A DNA stretch of 39,285 bases from Actinomadura montaniterrae (GTDB taxonomy: Bacteria; Actinomycetota; Actinomycetes; Streptosporangiales; Streptosporangiaceae), in the NCBI RefSeq assembly GCF_008923365.1, contig NZ_WBMR01000041.1:17508-56792 (forward strand), read 5' to 3'. This document shows positions 1 to 7,469 of this stretch, one piece after another. Both the position numbers and the translations under genes were made by a program. Below the pieces are notes generated by a model that worked only from the letters and a program-made list of their open reading frames with translations, made no database searches and was not told where the DNA came from. How positions within the stretch are numbered: position 1 is the stretch's first letter; each line of letters opens with the position of its first letter.

Positions 1-75
1 CCCCCGGCCGCCCGCGGCGGCGGGGGGCGGCCCGCCCTCGTCCCCCCCCCCCACCCACCCCCGCCCCCCCCCACG
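1..75. repeat. C-rich low-complexity tract
   Basis: The first 75 bases are almost only C and G, with C runs of 8 to 10 and little coding character. The complementary strand carries several G runs, so it could form a G-quadruplex just downstream of the acyl-CoA synthetase stop. It may equally be a poorly resolved contig end. No gene is visible here. Confidence 0.5.
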
Positions 76-88
76 CCAGCGCGTCCGG

Positions 89-1633
89 CTAGCGGAGCTC
101 GCGCTTGAGGATCTTGCCGGTGGCGGTCATCGGGAGCTCGTCGCGGAACTCCACGATCCGGGGGTACTTGTAGTTGGCGAACTGCTCCTTGCCCCAGGCG
201 ATCAGCTCGTCCTCGGTGACCGCGGCGCCCGGCTTGCGGATGATGTACGCCTTGACCTCCTCGCCGTGGCTCGGGTGCGGGACGCCCACCACGGCGGCCA
301 GCGAGACGTCCGGATGGGTCATGAGGACCTCCTCCAGCTCCCGCGGGTACACGTTGTAGCCGCCCCGGATGATCATGTCCTTGGAGCGGTCGATGATGTA
401 GTAGTAGCCGTCCTCGTCGCGGCGGGCCACGTCGCCGGTGCGGAACCAGCCGTCCTTGATCGCCTCGGCGGTCGCCTCGGGCCGGTTGTAGTAGCCCTTC
501 ATGATGTTGTGGCCGCGCACGGCGATCTCGCCGGGCCCCTCGCCCTCGACGTCCTTCCACTCGTCGTTGACGAGCTTCATCTCCACGCCCCAGACCGGCA
601 GCCCGATCGAGCCCGGCTTCGTCGGCCGGTCGGGCCGGTTGAACGAGCACACCGGCGACGTCTCCGACAGCCCGTAGCCCTCCAGGACGTTCATCCCGAA
701 CTTGTCCCGGACGCCCTTGATGACCTCCATCGGCAGCGCCGCGCCGCCGGACACCGCGACCCGCAGGTTCTCCCGGATCGCCGCGACGTCCTCGGCGGAG
801 GTGTCGTCGCTCAGCAGCGCCCAGTACATGGTCGGGACGCCGGCGAAGATGGTCACCTTCTCCTTCACCATCAGCTCGACCGCCTCCTTGGCGTCGAACC
901 GCGGCTGCATGACGAGCGTCCCGCGCCGGTAGAACCCGACGTTCATCACGCACGTCTGCCCGAAGATGTGGAACAGCGGCAGCGTCACCAGCGACGTGTC
1001 GTGCAGCGTCCGCGCGAACAGCGTGTCGTCCACCATCGCGTTCATCAGCAGGTTGCCGTGCGTGAGCTCGGCGCCCTTCGGCTGCCCGGTCGTCCCGCTG
1101 GTGTAGATGATCACCGCGGTGTCGGTGCCCTCGGTCCGCTCGGTGTCGAAGGTGTCGGGCTGCCCGGCGAGCGCCGCCCAGAACAGCTCGGCGCCCTCGA
1201 TCGGCGACTCGGCCGCGGCGGGGTTCGCGGGCAGCAGGAAGAAGTGCTCGCAGCCCTCGGCCTGCTGGAACCCGGCGTGCCCGGTCTCGCCGAGCGGCAG
1301 CTGCGGCGTCCCCTCGAAGCAGAAGAACGCCTTCGCGTCGGAGTCGCTCAGGTGGTAGCCGATCTCGCGCGGCTTGAGCAGCACGTTCAGCGGGACGACC
1401 ACCGCGCCGGCCTTGAGCGCCCCGAAGTACACCATCGGGAAGTACGGCAGGTTCGGGCTGGACAGCGCCACCTTGTCGCCGGGGCGGACGCCGCGCGACC
1501 GCAGCAGGTTCGCGACCTGGTTCGCGACCGCGTCGACGAAGGAGTAGGAGAGCCGCAGGTCGCCGAAGACCACGGCGTCGCGGTCGGGCGTCTCCCTGGC
1601 GGCGTCCTCCAGCAGCACGGACAGGTTGAGCAT
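89..1633 (-). CDS. Long-chain fatty-acid--CoA ligase (AMP-forming)
   Basis: This 514-residue protein belongs to the ANL (acyl/aryl-CoA synthetase, AMP-binding) superfamily and should activate a carboxylic acid with ATP to an acyl-adenylate and then to its CoA thioester in the cytoplasm. The phosphate-binding loop YTSGTTGQPKG, the A5 motif GYGLSETSP, the hinge region GWFRTGDVARRDEDGYYYI and the C-terminal catalytic lysine motif TATGKILKREL (K507) are all present and in order, and the length is normal. The ATG start has a GAGGAG ribosome site about 5 bases upstream. The best guess is a FadD-type long-chain enzyme, but chain length cannot be read from sequence. It is transcribed alone. An ACCGGCCGGT palindrome lies 24 bases upstream of the start and could be a TetR-type operator. 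Confidence 0.9.
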   Translation of the reverse strand: MLNLSVLLEDAARETPDRDAVVFGDLRLSYSFVDAVANQVANLLRSRGVRPGDKVALSSPNLPYFPMVYFGALKAGAVVVPLNVLLKPREIGYHLSDSDAKAFFCFEGTPQLPLGETGHAGFQQAEGCEHFFLLPANPAAAESPIEGAELFWAALAGQPDTFDTERTEGTDTAVIIYTSGTTGQPKGAELTHGNLLMNAMVDDTLFARTLHDTSLVTLPLFHIFGQTCVMNVGFYRRGTLVMQPRFDAKEAVELMVKEKVTIFAGVPTMYWALLSDDTSAEDVAAIRENLRVAVSGGAALPMEVIKGVRDKFGMNVLEGYGLSETSPVCSFNRPDRPTKPGSIGLPVWGVEMKLVNDEWKDVEGEGPGEIAVRGHNIMKGYYNRPEATAEAIKDGWFRTGDVARRDEDGYYYIIDRSKDMIIRGGYNVYPRELEEVLMTHPDVSLAAVVGVPHPSHGEEVKAYIIRKPGAAVTEDELIAWGKEQFANYKYPRIVEFRDELPMTATGKILKRELR

Positions 1634-1656
1634 GGCACTCCTCGCGCGGAACGGTG

Positions 1657-1666
1657 ACCGGCCGGT
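1657..1666. promoter_or_regulatory. Possible TetR-type operator upstream of acyl-CoA ligase
   Basis: ACCGGCCGGT is a perfect 10-bp palindrome in the short promoter region of the acyl-CoA ligase. On the minus strand it reads as part of ACCAACCGGCCGGTCACC. It resembles operators of acyl-CoA-responsive TetR regulators, but no such regulator is adjacent, so the assignment is an inference. Confidence 0.3.
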
Positions 1667-1731
1667 TGGTTACCGAGGAGTCTATGACCAGGTGGCCAGG
1701 TGGGACGCGGGGTCCCACCCGGCCGCCTGGG

Positions 1732-1761
1732 GGCGGGCCGCCTGGAGCGGGGCGGCCCGCC
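1732..1761 (-). terminator. GC hairpin downstream of the LPMO gene
   Basis: GGCGGGCCGCC (1732-1742) and GGCGGCCCGCC (1751-1761) are perfect 11-bp complementary arms with an 8-base loop, just after the LPMO stop on the minus strand. There is no T-tract, so a terminator role is only likely. A second small hairpin, GTGGGAC/GTCCCAC, lies at 1700-1718. Confidence 0.4.
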
Positions 1762-1800
1762 GGGGGGTGGTCGGTCACGGCCGTCCGGCCGCCGCGGAGA

Positions 1801-2424
1801 TCAGCCGAAGTCCACGTCCGAGCACTGGTAGAAGGCGTTGCCGGTGTCGGCGATGTCCCACACCGCGAGGATCATGTGCCGGCCGTGCTTGGCGGGGAGC
1901 GAGCCGCTGTGGCCGACGTCGTACGGCGGGCGCTGGCCGCCGTAGTTCACCTGCAGGAACGGCGTCAGGTCGAGCTGCGCGCGCGTGAGCGGCTGGGCGG
2001 GGTTCCAGCCGTCCTTGGTGATGAAGTAGCGGAACGAGGTGGTGGCGTGCGCGGCGGTGAGATGCCAAGTGAAGGTGTACGGCCCGCTGGACACCTTCGT
2101 CGCGGGCCAGGTGCCGCCGCGCGGGTCGTCGAGCGGGGCCCAGCGGCTGTCGCCGGCCGCGCAGATCGTCCCGTCCGCGGGGCCGGACTGGGGGAAGCCC
2201 TTGGGGCCTTCCGTGCTCTGCGGCTCCCACTGGATGGGGCCGCAGTTCTGCACCGCGCCCTGCTTGCACAGGAGCGCCCGGCTGGGCGGGTTGCTGGTGT
2301 AGCCGTGCGCGAGCGCGGGAGCCGCGGTGAGGAGCGAGGCGCCGGCGCCCACGGCGGCGGCGACGGCGAGGGTCCTCTTGCGGGGCATGCCGGGCATGGC
2401 GGGCATGCGGAATCGGCGGGGCAT
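1801..2424 (-). CDS. Secreted lytic polysaccharide monooxygenase, AA10 family
   Basis: This 207-residue protein is a copper-dependent LPMO of family AA10 (formerly CBM33), which oxidatively cleaves chitin or cellulose outside the cell. A twin-basic N-terminus (MPRKRTL), a hydrophobic stretch and the site APALA-H form a Sec/Tat-like signal peptide. Cleavage would leave His40 as the mature N-terminal His of the copper brace, with the second His (H126) in the conserved TAAHATTSFRYF segment. The mature protein starts HGYTSNPPSR, as is typical, and ends with the NAFYQCSDVDFG motif. No separate carbohydrate-binding module follows. The ATG at 2424 was chosen over a start 16 codons upstream because AGGAGG lies 7 bases before it. 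Substrate cannot be read from sequence; a single-domain AA10 of this size is more often chitin-active. Confidence 0.93.
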   Translation of the reverse strand: MPRRFRMPAMPGMPRKRTLAVAAAVGAGASLLTAAPALAHGYTSNPPSRALLCKQGAVQNCGPIQWEPQSTEGPKGFPQSGPADGTICAAGDSRWAPLDDPRGGTWPATKVSSGPYTFTWHLTAAHATTSFRYFITKDGWNPAQPLTRAQLDLTPFLQVNYGGQRPPYDVGHSGSLPAKHGRHMILAVWDIADTGNAFYQCSDVDFG

Positions 2425-2508
2425 ACGCGATCCTCCTTGGCGGGGGGTGGGTCGGAGTCGGCAGCCGCTCACGAGGCGGGCGGGTAGGAGCGCCCGTCCG
2501 CTTCTAAT

Positions 2509-2521
2509 AGGAAACTTTCCT
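2509..2521. promoter_or_regulatory. Palindrome AGGAAACTTTCCT upstream of LPMO
   Basis: AGGAAACTTTCCT is a perfect 13-bp palindrome around a central base, 85 bp upstream of the LPMO start in an otherwise very GC-rich region. Its position and AT-richness suggest an operator or promoter element for the LPMO gene. The cognate regulator is not identifiable here. Confidence 0.4.
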
Positions 2522-2631
2522 TTTGAATGAGAGCATCGACGATCCCGTCCCGCGCGTCAACCCCCTCCCGCCCCGAGCGCCCGACCCCTCCGCGCGCCCT
2601 ATAGGCACCGCGTGAAGGCTTGCGGTTGCGC

Positions 2632-2637
2632 TACTCT
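2632..2637 (+). promoter_or_regulatory. Possible -10 element of the leuS leader transcript
   Basis: TACTCT sits 6 bases before the ATG of the leucine leader peptide. If it is the -10 element, transcription would start at or next to that ATG and the leader mRNA would be leaderless, a common arrangement in actinobacteria. No convincing -35 element is visible, so confidence is low. Confidence 0.3.
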
Positions 2638-2643
2638 TGATGT

Positions 2644-2679
2644 ATGTCAGCCAGGCTGCTCCTTCAACGACCACGTTGA
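2644..2679 (+). CDS. Leader peptide with three consecutive Leu codons
   Basis: A short reading frame, ATG to TGA, encodes the 11-residue peptide MSARLLLQRPR. The three leucines are consecutive and use CTG, CTC and CTT; CTT is rare at this GC content and would slow a ribosome when its charged tRNA is short. The stop lies inside the 5' arm of the hairpin at 2670-2699. This is the classic layout of a ribosome-mediated attenuator, placed about 100 bases before the leucyl-tRNA synthetase start. There is no Shine-Dalgarno sequence, which fits a leaderless start behind TACTCT at 2632-2637. Confidence 0.6.
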   Translation: MSARLLLQRPR

Positions 2680-2699
2680 CGCATAGACGTCGACGTGGT
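2670..2699 (+). promoter_or_regulatory. Leader stem-loop of the leuS attenuator
   Basis: ACCACGTTGACG (2670-2681) pairs with CGTCGACGTGGT (2688-2699) as a 12-bp stem with one G-U pair and a 6-base loop. The 5' arm overlaps the last codons and stop of the leader peptide. A ribosome stalled at the Leu codons would cover part of this arm, while one reaching the stop would melt the stem. Its 3' arm abuts the terminator-like hairpin at 2700-2721. The exact antiterminator pairing is not obvious by eye. Confidence 0.55.
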
Positions 2700-2725
2700 G
2701 GCCCCTCCTTCGCGAGGGGTCGTTT
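2700..2725 (+). terminator. Attenuator terminator hairpin before leuS
   Basis: GGCCCCTC (2700-2707) pairs with GAGGGGTC (2714-2721), including one G-U pair, around the loop CTTCGC, and is followed by GTTT. It lies between the Leu-rich leader peptide and the leuS start at 2783, so it would act as the regulated terminator. The U-tract is short, as is usual in actinobacteria. Confidence 0.55.
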
Positions 2726-2782
2726 CATGTGACGGACGGCCCGTTGGCCCTGTGAACCCCAGATGGAGACCGGAGCGGAAGC

Positions 2783-5251
2783 GTGAGCAGCGACGAGCAG
2801 TACGACCCACGGGCGGTTCAGGACAAGTGGCAGGCCCGCTGGGCGGAGCTCGACCCCTTCACGGCCGAGGACAAGGACGACGGCCGCGAGCGGCGCTACG
2901 CGCTGGACATGTTCCCCTACCCCAGCGGTGACCTGCACATGGGCCACGCCGAGGCGTTCGCCATCGGCGACGTCGTCGCCCGCTACTGGTTCCAGCGCGG
3001 CCACAACGTCCTGCACCCCATCGGCTGGGACTCCTTCGGCCTGCCCGCCGAGAACGCCGCGATCAAGCGCGACTCGCACCCCGCCGAGTGGACGTACGCC
3101 AACATCGAGACGCAGGCCGCCTCGTTCCACCGCTACGCCCCGTCCTTCGACTGGTCCCGCCGCCTGCACACCTCCGACCCCGAGTACTACAAGTGGACGC
3201 AGTGGCTGTTCCTGCGCTTCTACGAGCGGGGCCTGGCCTACCGCAAGGGCGGCCACGTCAACTGGTGCCCGAAGGACCAGACCGTCCTGGCGAACGAGCA
3301 GGTCGTCGGCGGGCACTGCGAGCGGTGCGGCGCGCTGGTCGAGAAGCGCGTGCTGACCCAGTGGTACTTCAAGATCACCGACTACGCGGACCGGCTGCTG
3401 GACGACATGGCGCAGCTGGAGGGCAAGTGGCCCGAGCGCGTCCTGCTGATGCAGCGCAACTGGATCGGCCGCTCCACCGGCGCCGACGTCGACTTCGTGA
3501 TCGAGGGCCGGGACGAGCCCGTCACCGTCTACACCACCCGTCCCGACACCCTGTTCGGCGCCACGTTCATGGTCGTCGCCGCCGACGCCGCGCTGGCCGA
3601 GGAGATCTGCCACCCCGACCAGCGGGCCGCGTTCGAGGCCTACCGCGAGGAGGTCTCCCGGGAGAGCGAGATCGAGCGGCTGTCCACCGAGCGCGAGAAG
3701 ACCGGCGTGTTCCTGGGCCGCTACGCGGTCAACCCGGTCAACGGCGAGCGGCTGCCGGTCTGGGCGTCGGACTACGTGCTGGCCGAGTACGGGCACGGCG
3801 CGATCATGGCGGTGCCCGCGCACGACCAGCGCGACCTGGACTTCGCGTTGAAGTTCGGCCTGCCCGTCCGCGTCGTGGTGGAGACCGGCCTGCCCGACCC
3901 CGCCGAGACCGGCATCGCCACCCCCGGCGACGGCCGGCTGGTCAACTCCGGCCCGATCGACGGGATGGGCAAGGCCGACGGCATCGCCCGCATCATCGAG
4001 GTGCTGGACGAGCGCGGAACCGGACGCGCCTCCGTCAACTTCCGGCTGCGCGACTGGCTGGTGTCCCGGCAGCGCTTCTGGGGCTGCCCGATCCCGATCG
4101 TGCACTGCGAGGCGTGCGGCGAGGTCCCCGTCCCCGACGACCAGCTGCCCGTCCGGCTGCCGGAGAACCTGCGCGGCGCCGACCTGGCGCCCAAGGGCAC
4201 CTCGCCGCTGGCCGCCGCGTCCGACTGGGTGACCGTGGACTGCCCGAAGTGCGGCGGCGCCGCCCGGCGCGACACCGACACCATGGACACCTTCGTCGAC
4301 TCGTCCTGGTACTACTTCCGGTACTGCTCGCCGGGGTACGAGGACGGCCCGTTCGACGTCGAGCAGGTCCGCCGGTGGATGCCGGTCGACCAGTACACCG
4401 GCGGCGTCGAGCACGCCATCCTGCACCTGCTGTACAGCCGGTTCTTCACCAAGGTCCTGTACGACATGGGCATGGTCGACTTCACCGAGCCGTTCACCCG
4501 GCTGCTGAACCAGGGCCAGGTGATCCTGAACGGCAGCGGGATGTCGAAGTCGACCGGCAACCTGGTCGACCTGGGCGACCAGATCGGCGAGTTCGGCGTG
4601 GACGTGGTCCGGCTGGCGATGCTGTTCTCCGGCCCGCCGGAGGACGACATCGACTGGGCCGACGTGTCGCCGCACGGCATGTCGAAGTTCCTGACCCGGG
4701 TGCACCGCATCGCGTCCGAGGTGTCCTCCGCGCCCGGCGCCGACCCGGCGTCCGGCGACACCGAGCTGCGCCGCGCCACCGCCCGCACCGTCGACGAGGC
4801 CACGAAGATGGTCGAGACGCAGCGGTTCAACGTGGCGATCGCGCGGATCATGGAGCTGGTCACCGCGACCCGCCGGGCGATCGACTCCGGGCCCGGCGCC
4901 GCCGACCCGGCCGTCCGCGAGGCCGCCGAGGCGATCGCGGTGCTGCTGTCGCTGTTCGCCCCCTACACCGCCGACGAGGCATGGGAGCTGCTGGGACGCA
5001 CCGCGCCGGTGATCCGCGCGGGCTGGCCGCAGGCCGACCCGGCGCTGCTGGTGGAGGAGTCGGTGACGTGCGTCGTGCAGGTCGCCGGCAAGGTCCGCGA
5101 CCGGCTGGACGTGCCGCCCGGCATCGCCGCCGAGGAGCTGGAGCGGCTGGCGCTGGCCTCCGGCAAGGTCCAGGACGCGCTGGGCGGCGCGGAGATCGCC
5201 AAGATCATCGTCCGGGCGCCGAAGATCGTGAACATCGTCCCGAAGCGCTAG
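2783..5251 (+). CDS. leuS: Leucyl-tRNA synthetase
   Basis: This 822-residue class Ia aminoacyl-tRNA synthetase charges tRNA-Leu with leucine in the cytoplasm. The HIGH-type motif is HMGH at residues 52-55 and the KMSKS-type motif is GMSKS at 586-590. Between them are paired-cysteine zinc-type segments (WCPKDQ...CERCG and CEACG...CPKCG) and the CP1 editing domain, including [12 protein letters not shown] and the [13 protein letters not shown] segment. The C-terminal anticodon-binding region ends in the usual KIVNIVPKR. The GTG start has GGAG 7 bases upstream. The protein is complete and of normal length. It stands alone behind the Leu-codon leader, so leucyl-tRNA shortage probably raises its expression. 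Confidence 0.97.
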   Translation: MSSDEQYDPRAVQDKWQARWAELDPFTAEDKDDGRERRYALDMFPYPSGDLHMGHAEAFAIGDVVARYWFQRGHNVLHPIGWDSFGLPAENAAIKRDSHPAEWTYANIETQAASFHRYAPSFDWSRRLHTSDPEYYKWTQWLFLRFYERGLAYRKGGHVNWCPKDQTVLANEQVVGGHCERCGALVEKRVLTQWYFKITDYADRLLDDMAQLEGKWPERVLLMQRNWIGRSTGADVDFVIEGRDEPVTVYTTRPDTLFGATFMVVAADAALAEEICHPDQRAAFEAYREEVSRESEIERLSTEREKTGVFLGRYAVNPVNGERLPVWASDYVLAEYGHGAIMAVPAHDQRDLDFALKFGLPVRVVVETGLPDPAETGIATPGDGRLVNSGPIDGMGKADGIARIIEVLDERGTGRASVNFRLRDWLVSRQRFWGCPIPIVHCEACGEVPVPDDQLPVRLPENLRGADLAPKGTSPLAAASDWVTVDCPKCGGAARRDTDTMDTFVDSSWYYFRYCSPGYEDGPFDVEQVRRWMPVDQYTGGVEHAILHLLYSRFFTKVLYDMGMVDFTEPFTRLLNQGQVILNGSGMSKSTGNLVDLGDQIGEFGVDVVRLAMLFSGPPEDDIDWADVSPHGMSKFLTRVHRIASEVSSAPGADPASGDTELRRATARTVDEATKMVETQRFNVAIARIMELVTATRRAIDSGPGAADPAVREAAEAIAVLLSLFAPYTADEAWELLGRTAPVIRAGWPQADPALLVEESVTCVVQVAGKVRDRLDVPPGIAAEELERLALASGKVQDALGGAEIAKIIVRAPKIVNIVPKR

Positions 5252-5272
5252 CGGACGGTTCGACGGCGCGCT

Positions 5273-5308
5273 GAGGCGGCCGCGGGGATCGTCTCCCGCG
5301 GCCGCCTC
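5273..5308. terminator. Bidirectional terminator between leuS and lexA
   Basis: GAGGCGGCCGCGGG (5273-5286) and CCCGCGGCCGCCTC (5295-5308) form a perfect 14-bp stem with an 8-base loop between the convergent leuS and lexA genes. It has no T-tract but is the strongest hairpin in the gap and can serve both strands. Confidence 0.65.
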
Positions 5309-5398
5309 TCAGCATCGCTCGCGCGCCCCCAGCGGGCCGCGCGCGTGTCACAGCGGGGCCGCGCCGCCGCACCTGCGGCGCGCTGCTCCTGCCGCGCG

Positions 5399-6097
5399 TT
5401 ACATCTTGCGCAGGACCGCCACGACGCGCCCGAGCACGGACGCCTCGTCGCCGGGGATCGGCTCGTAGGCCGGGTTCTGCGGCATCAGCCAGATGTGGCC
5501 GTCCTTGCGCTTGAACGTCTTCACCGTGGCCTCGCCGTCGATCATGGCGGCGACGATGTCGCCCTGCTCGGCGACCGGCTGCTGGCGCACCACGACCCAG
5601 TCGCCGTCCGCGATCGCGGCCTCGATCATCGAGTCGCCGGTGACCTTCAGCAGGAAGTGCGTGCCCTCGCCGACGAGCTGCTTGGGCAGCGTGAACACGT
5701 CCTCCACGGCCTCCTCGGCCAGGATCGGGCCACCGGCGGCGATCCGGCCGACGAGCGGCACGTAGGCGGGCGCGGGCCGCGTCGAGGTCTCCTGGCCGCC
5801 CACGGCCTCGTAGGAGTCGGGCTCGGTGCGCACCGGCGTCGCGCCGGGGACGCGGACCTCGACCGCGCGCGGGCGGTTCGGGTCGCGCCGCAGGTACCCC
5901 TTGCGCTGCAGGGCCCGGAGCTGGTGCGACACGCTGGAGGTGCTGGTCAGGCCGACCGCCTCGCCGATCTCGCGCATCGAGGGCGGGTACCCCCGGCGCT
6001 GGACCGAGTCGCGGATCACCTCCAGCACCATGCGCTGCCGCTGGGTCAGGCCCGTCTCGTCCATGGGCCCGTCGGGCAGCTCCCGGACCTTGCTCAT
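5399..6097 (-). CDS. lexA: LexA repressor
   Basis: LexA represses the SOS regulon and cleaves itself when RecA is activated by DNA damage. The 232-residue protein has an N-terminal winged helix-turn-helix (residues about 15-80, with [20 protein letters not shown]), an Ala121-Gly122 cleavage site in GRIAAGGPI, and the Ser/Lys dyad Ser156 (GDSMIEA) and Lys193 (TVKTFKR) of the S24 peptidase domain. The N-terminal extension before LTQRQ is common in actinobacteria. The gene diverges from a ChiZ-like LysM gene, and a near-perfect LexA box (6169-6184) lies about 70 bp upstream of its start, so it should be autoregulated. Confidence 0.97.
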   Translation of the reverse strand: MSKVRELPDGPMDETGLTQRQRMVLEVIRDSVQRRGYPPSMREIGEAVGLTSTSSVSHQLRALQRKGYLRRDPNRPRAVEVRVPGATPVRTEPDSYEAVGGQETSTRPAPAYVPLVGRIAAGGPILAEEAVEDVFTLPKQLVGEGTHFLLKVTGDSMIEAAIADGDWVVVRQQPVAEQGDIVAAMIDGEATVKTFKRKDGHIWLMPQNPAYEPIPGDEASVLGRVVAVLRKM

Positions 6098-6168
6098 CGC
6101 TCGTCGCCTCCCGGGCGCCTCGATCCGTCACTCCTTGTCATGAACGCTATCGCGTCCGGACGAAATGA

Positions 6169-6184
6169 TCAAACAATTGTTCGA
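6169..6184. promoter_or_regulatory. LexA (SOS) box 1
   Basis: TCAAACAATTGTTCGA matches the actinobacterial/Bacillus-type SOS box TCGAAC-N4-GTTCGA with one mismatch. It lies between the divergent lexA and LysM genes and can control both. Confidence 0.8.
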
Positions 6185-6239
6185 AGATGTGCTCGCGTTT
6201 CGCGGGTGGGCTGCGGTACAACATCGTACAGGCGTTCGA

Positions 6240-6255
6240 TCGAAAATTCATTCGA
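6240..6255. promoter_or_regulatory. Second, weaker LexA-like box
   Basis: TCGAAAATTCATTCGA matches TCGAAC-N4-GTTCGA with two mismatches, symmetric about the centre. It is 71 bp from the first box and lies just before the ribosome site of the LysM gene, where bound LexA would block that gene specifically. Confidence 0.5.
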
Positions 6256-6272
6256 AGTCGAGGAGGGTGGAG

Positions 6273-6626
6273 ATGCCCGATTCGCCGTCCGGTGAACGCG
6301 TTCCGCTGCGGCCCGAGCGCGCCCCGATCCGGCTGACCCGGCGCGGGCGCGCCGTCCTGGTGCTCATCGCCGCCGCCGTCACGCTCGCCGCCCTCTGGCT
6401 GGACGGCGGCACCGGCGCCTTCGCCGGCGGCCGCGCCGACCACCACGGGCGCTCCGGGCACGTCCGGACCGCCGTCGTCGAGCCCGGCGACACGCTCTGG
6501 CGCATCGCCACGGACTGTGACCCCGGCGCCGACCCGCGCGTCACCGTCCAGCGGATCATCGACCTCAACGGGATGGGCGGCGACCCCACGGTACAGCCCG
6601 GCCAGCGGCTCGTCCTGCCCGGCTGA
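6273..6626 (+). CDS. LysM-domain membrane protein, ChiZ/DivS-type SOS cell-division inhibitor
   Basis: This 117-residue protein has a basic cytoplasmic N-terminus (RLTRRGR), one transmembrane helix (about 26-43), a short linker and a C-terminal LysM domain (about 66-117, VVEPGDTLWRIATDCDPGAD to VQPGQRLVLPG) that should bind peptidoglycan outside the membrane. The gene order lexA / LysM gene / nrdR is the same as for Mycobacterium tuberculosis Rv2719c (ChiZ), an SOS-induced protein that slows division; C. glutamicum DivS is the functional counterpart. The ATG at 6273 is preceded by GAGGAGGG. Two LexA boxes upstream support SOS control. The role in division is inferred from synteny, domain layout and regulation. 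Confidence 0.85.
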   Translation: MPDSPSGERVPLRPERAPIRLTRRGRAVLVLIAAAVTLAALWLDGGTGAFAGGRADHHGRSGHVRTAVVEPGDTLWRIATDCDPGADPRVTVQRIIDLNGMGGDPTVQPGQRLVLPG

Positions 6627-6787
6627 ACCCCTCCCCGGCGCCCTCGTCCGGACGTCCGCGGCGACACGCCCGGGACCGGGAACCTGATCGTCCGGCGTGA
6701 CCTGGATCTACGTGGCGGATGTGACGCGGGTCCCCTCCCGAGGCCCCGGATCAGGTTGCGCAGCCGTCCGCCGAGCCGTACGGTTGA

Positions 6788-6803
6788 CCACAACATCTAG
6801 TAG
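6788..6803. promoter_or_regulatory. NrdR box 1
   Basis: CCACAACATCTAGTAG resembles the NrdR box (ACACWATATATWGTGT) at about 11 of 16 positions. A second box begins exactly 32 bp downstream, close to three helical turns, the usual spacing of paired NrdR sites. Confidence 0.55.
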
Positions 6804-6819
6804 TCACACTGATGTAAGT

Positions 6820-6835
6820 CACCTATATATGGCGT
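6820..6835. promoter_or_regulatory. NrdR box 2
   Basis: CACCTATATATGGCGT also matches the NrdR consensus at about 11 of 16 positions and has the AT-rich TATATAT core. It lies 42 bp before the nrdR start, so the pair would autoregulate nrdR and repress nrdJ when dATP is plentiful. Confidence 0.55.
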
Positions 6836-6876
6836 GCAGTCGGGGTGACTCGTTTCCGTCAGGGGAGGGATAGCGC

Positions 6877-7350
6877 GTGCACTGCCCGTTCTGCCGCAAC
6901 CCTGACACCAAAGTGATCGACAGCCGTTCCACCGACGACGGCAGCGCCATTCGGCGCCGCCGCGCGTGCGCGGAATGCGGCAAGCGATTCACCACGCAGG
7001 AGAATGTGCTCGTGATGGTGGCCAAGCGCAGCGGGGTCACCGAGCCGTTCTCCCGGGAAAAGATCATCGCCGGGGTGCGCAGGGCCTGCCAGGGCCGCCC
7101 GGTGGACGAGGATGCGCTCGCGAAGCTGGGGCAGCGGGTCGAAGAGGCGATCAGATCGTCCGGATCCGCGGAAATCCCCTCGCACGAGGTCGGCCTCGCG
7201 ATCCTGGGGCCCCTTCGTGAACTCGATGAGGTCGCCTATCTGCGATTCGCCTCGGTCTACCGGAGCTTCGAGTCGCTGGACGACTTCGCCAAGGAGATCG
7301 AAGCGCTGCGGAAGGCCGGTTCCTCGGGGGAGCCCGGCCCGCCCCGGTAG
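6877..7350 (+). CDS. nrdR: Transcriptional repressor NrdR
   Basis: NrdR senses dATP/ATP and represses ribonucleotide reductase genes. The 157-residue protein has the N-terminal zinc ribbon (CPFC at 3-6 and CAEC at 31-34), followed by the ATP-cone domain (about 49-137, starting [16 protein letters not shown]). The GTG start has a GGGGAGGG ribosome site. It lies 119 bp upstream of nrdJ on the same strand, the nrdR-nrdJ arrangement known from Streptomyces, so both are probably one operon. Tandem NrdR-like boxes lie in its promoter. No motif is missing and the length is normal. Confidence 0.97.
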   Translation: MHCPFCRNPDTKVIDSRSTDDGSAIRRRRACAECGKRFTTQENVLVMVAKRSGVTEPFSREKIIAGVRRACQGRPVDEDALAKLGQRVEEAIRSSGSAEIPSHEVGLAILGPLRELDEVAYLRFASVYRSFESLDDFAKEIEALRKAGSSGEPGPPR

Positions 7351-7469
7351 GGGCGGTTCCGGAAATACGAGAAGCACATTGTGAAGGCGCCTCCGCACGG
7401 GCATGGCCCGGGCGGCGGCGGAGTTGTTCCTGTACAGGGCCCGGCGGGAGGGCCCGGGAGGGGGAAGTC

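Noticed and set aside
2600..2783. T-box or other riboswitch before leuS
   Set aside because: The conserved T-box antiterminator sequence (AGGGUGGNACCGCG-like) is not present; the leader peptide and hairpins explain the region better.
2504..4705. Long antisense frame of 733 codons over leuS
   Set aside because: It lies entirely opposite a clear leuS gene and has the compositional look of a GC-rich antisense frame (long His/Asp/Arg/Leu strings, no motif). The same holds for the long frames opposite nrdJ and the double AAA+ gene.
7351..7469. Cobalamin riboswitch before nrdJ
   Set aside because: The 119-base gap is too short and no B12 box (GCCACTG-like) is seen.
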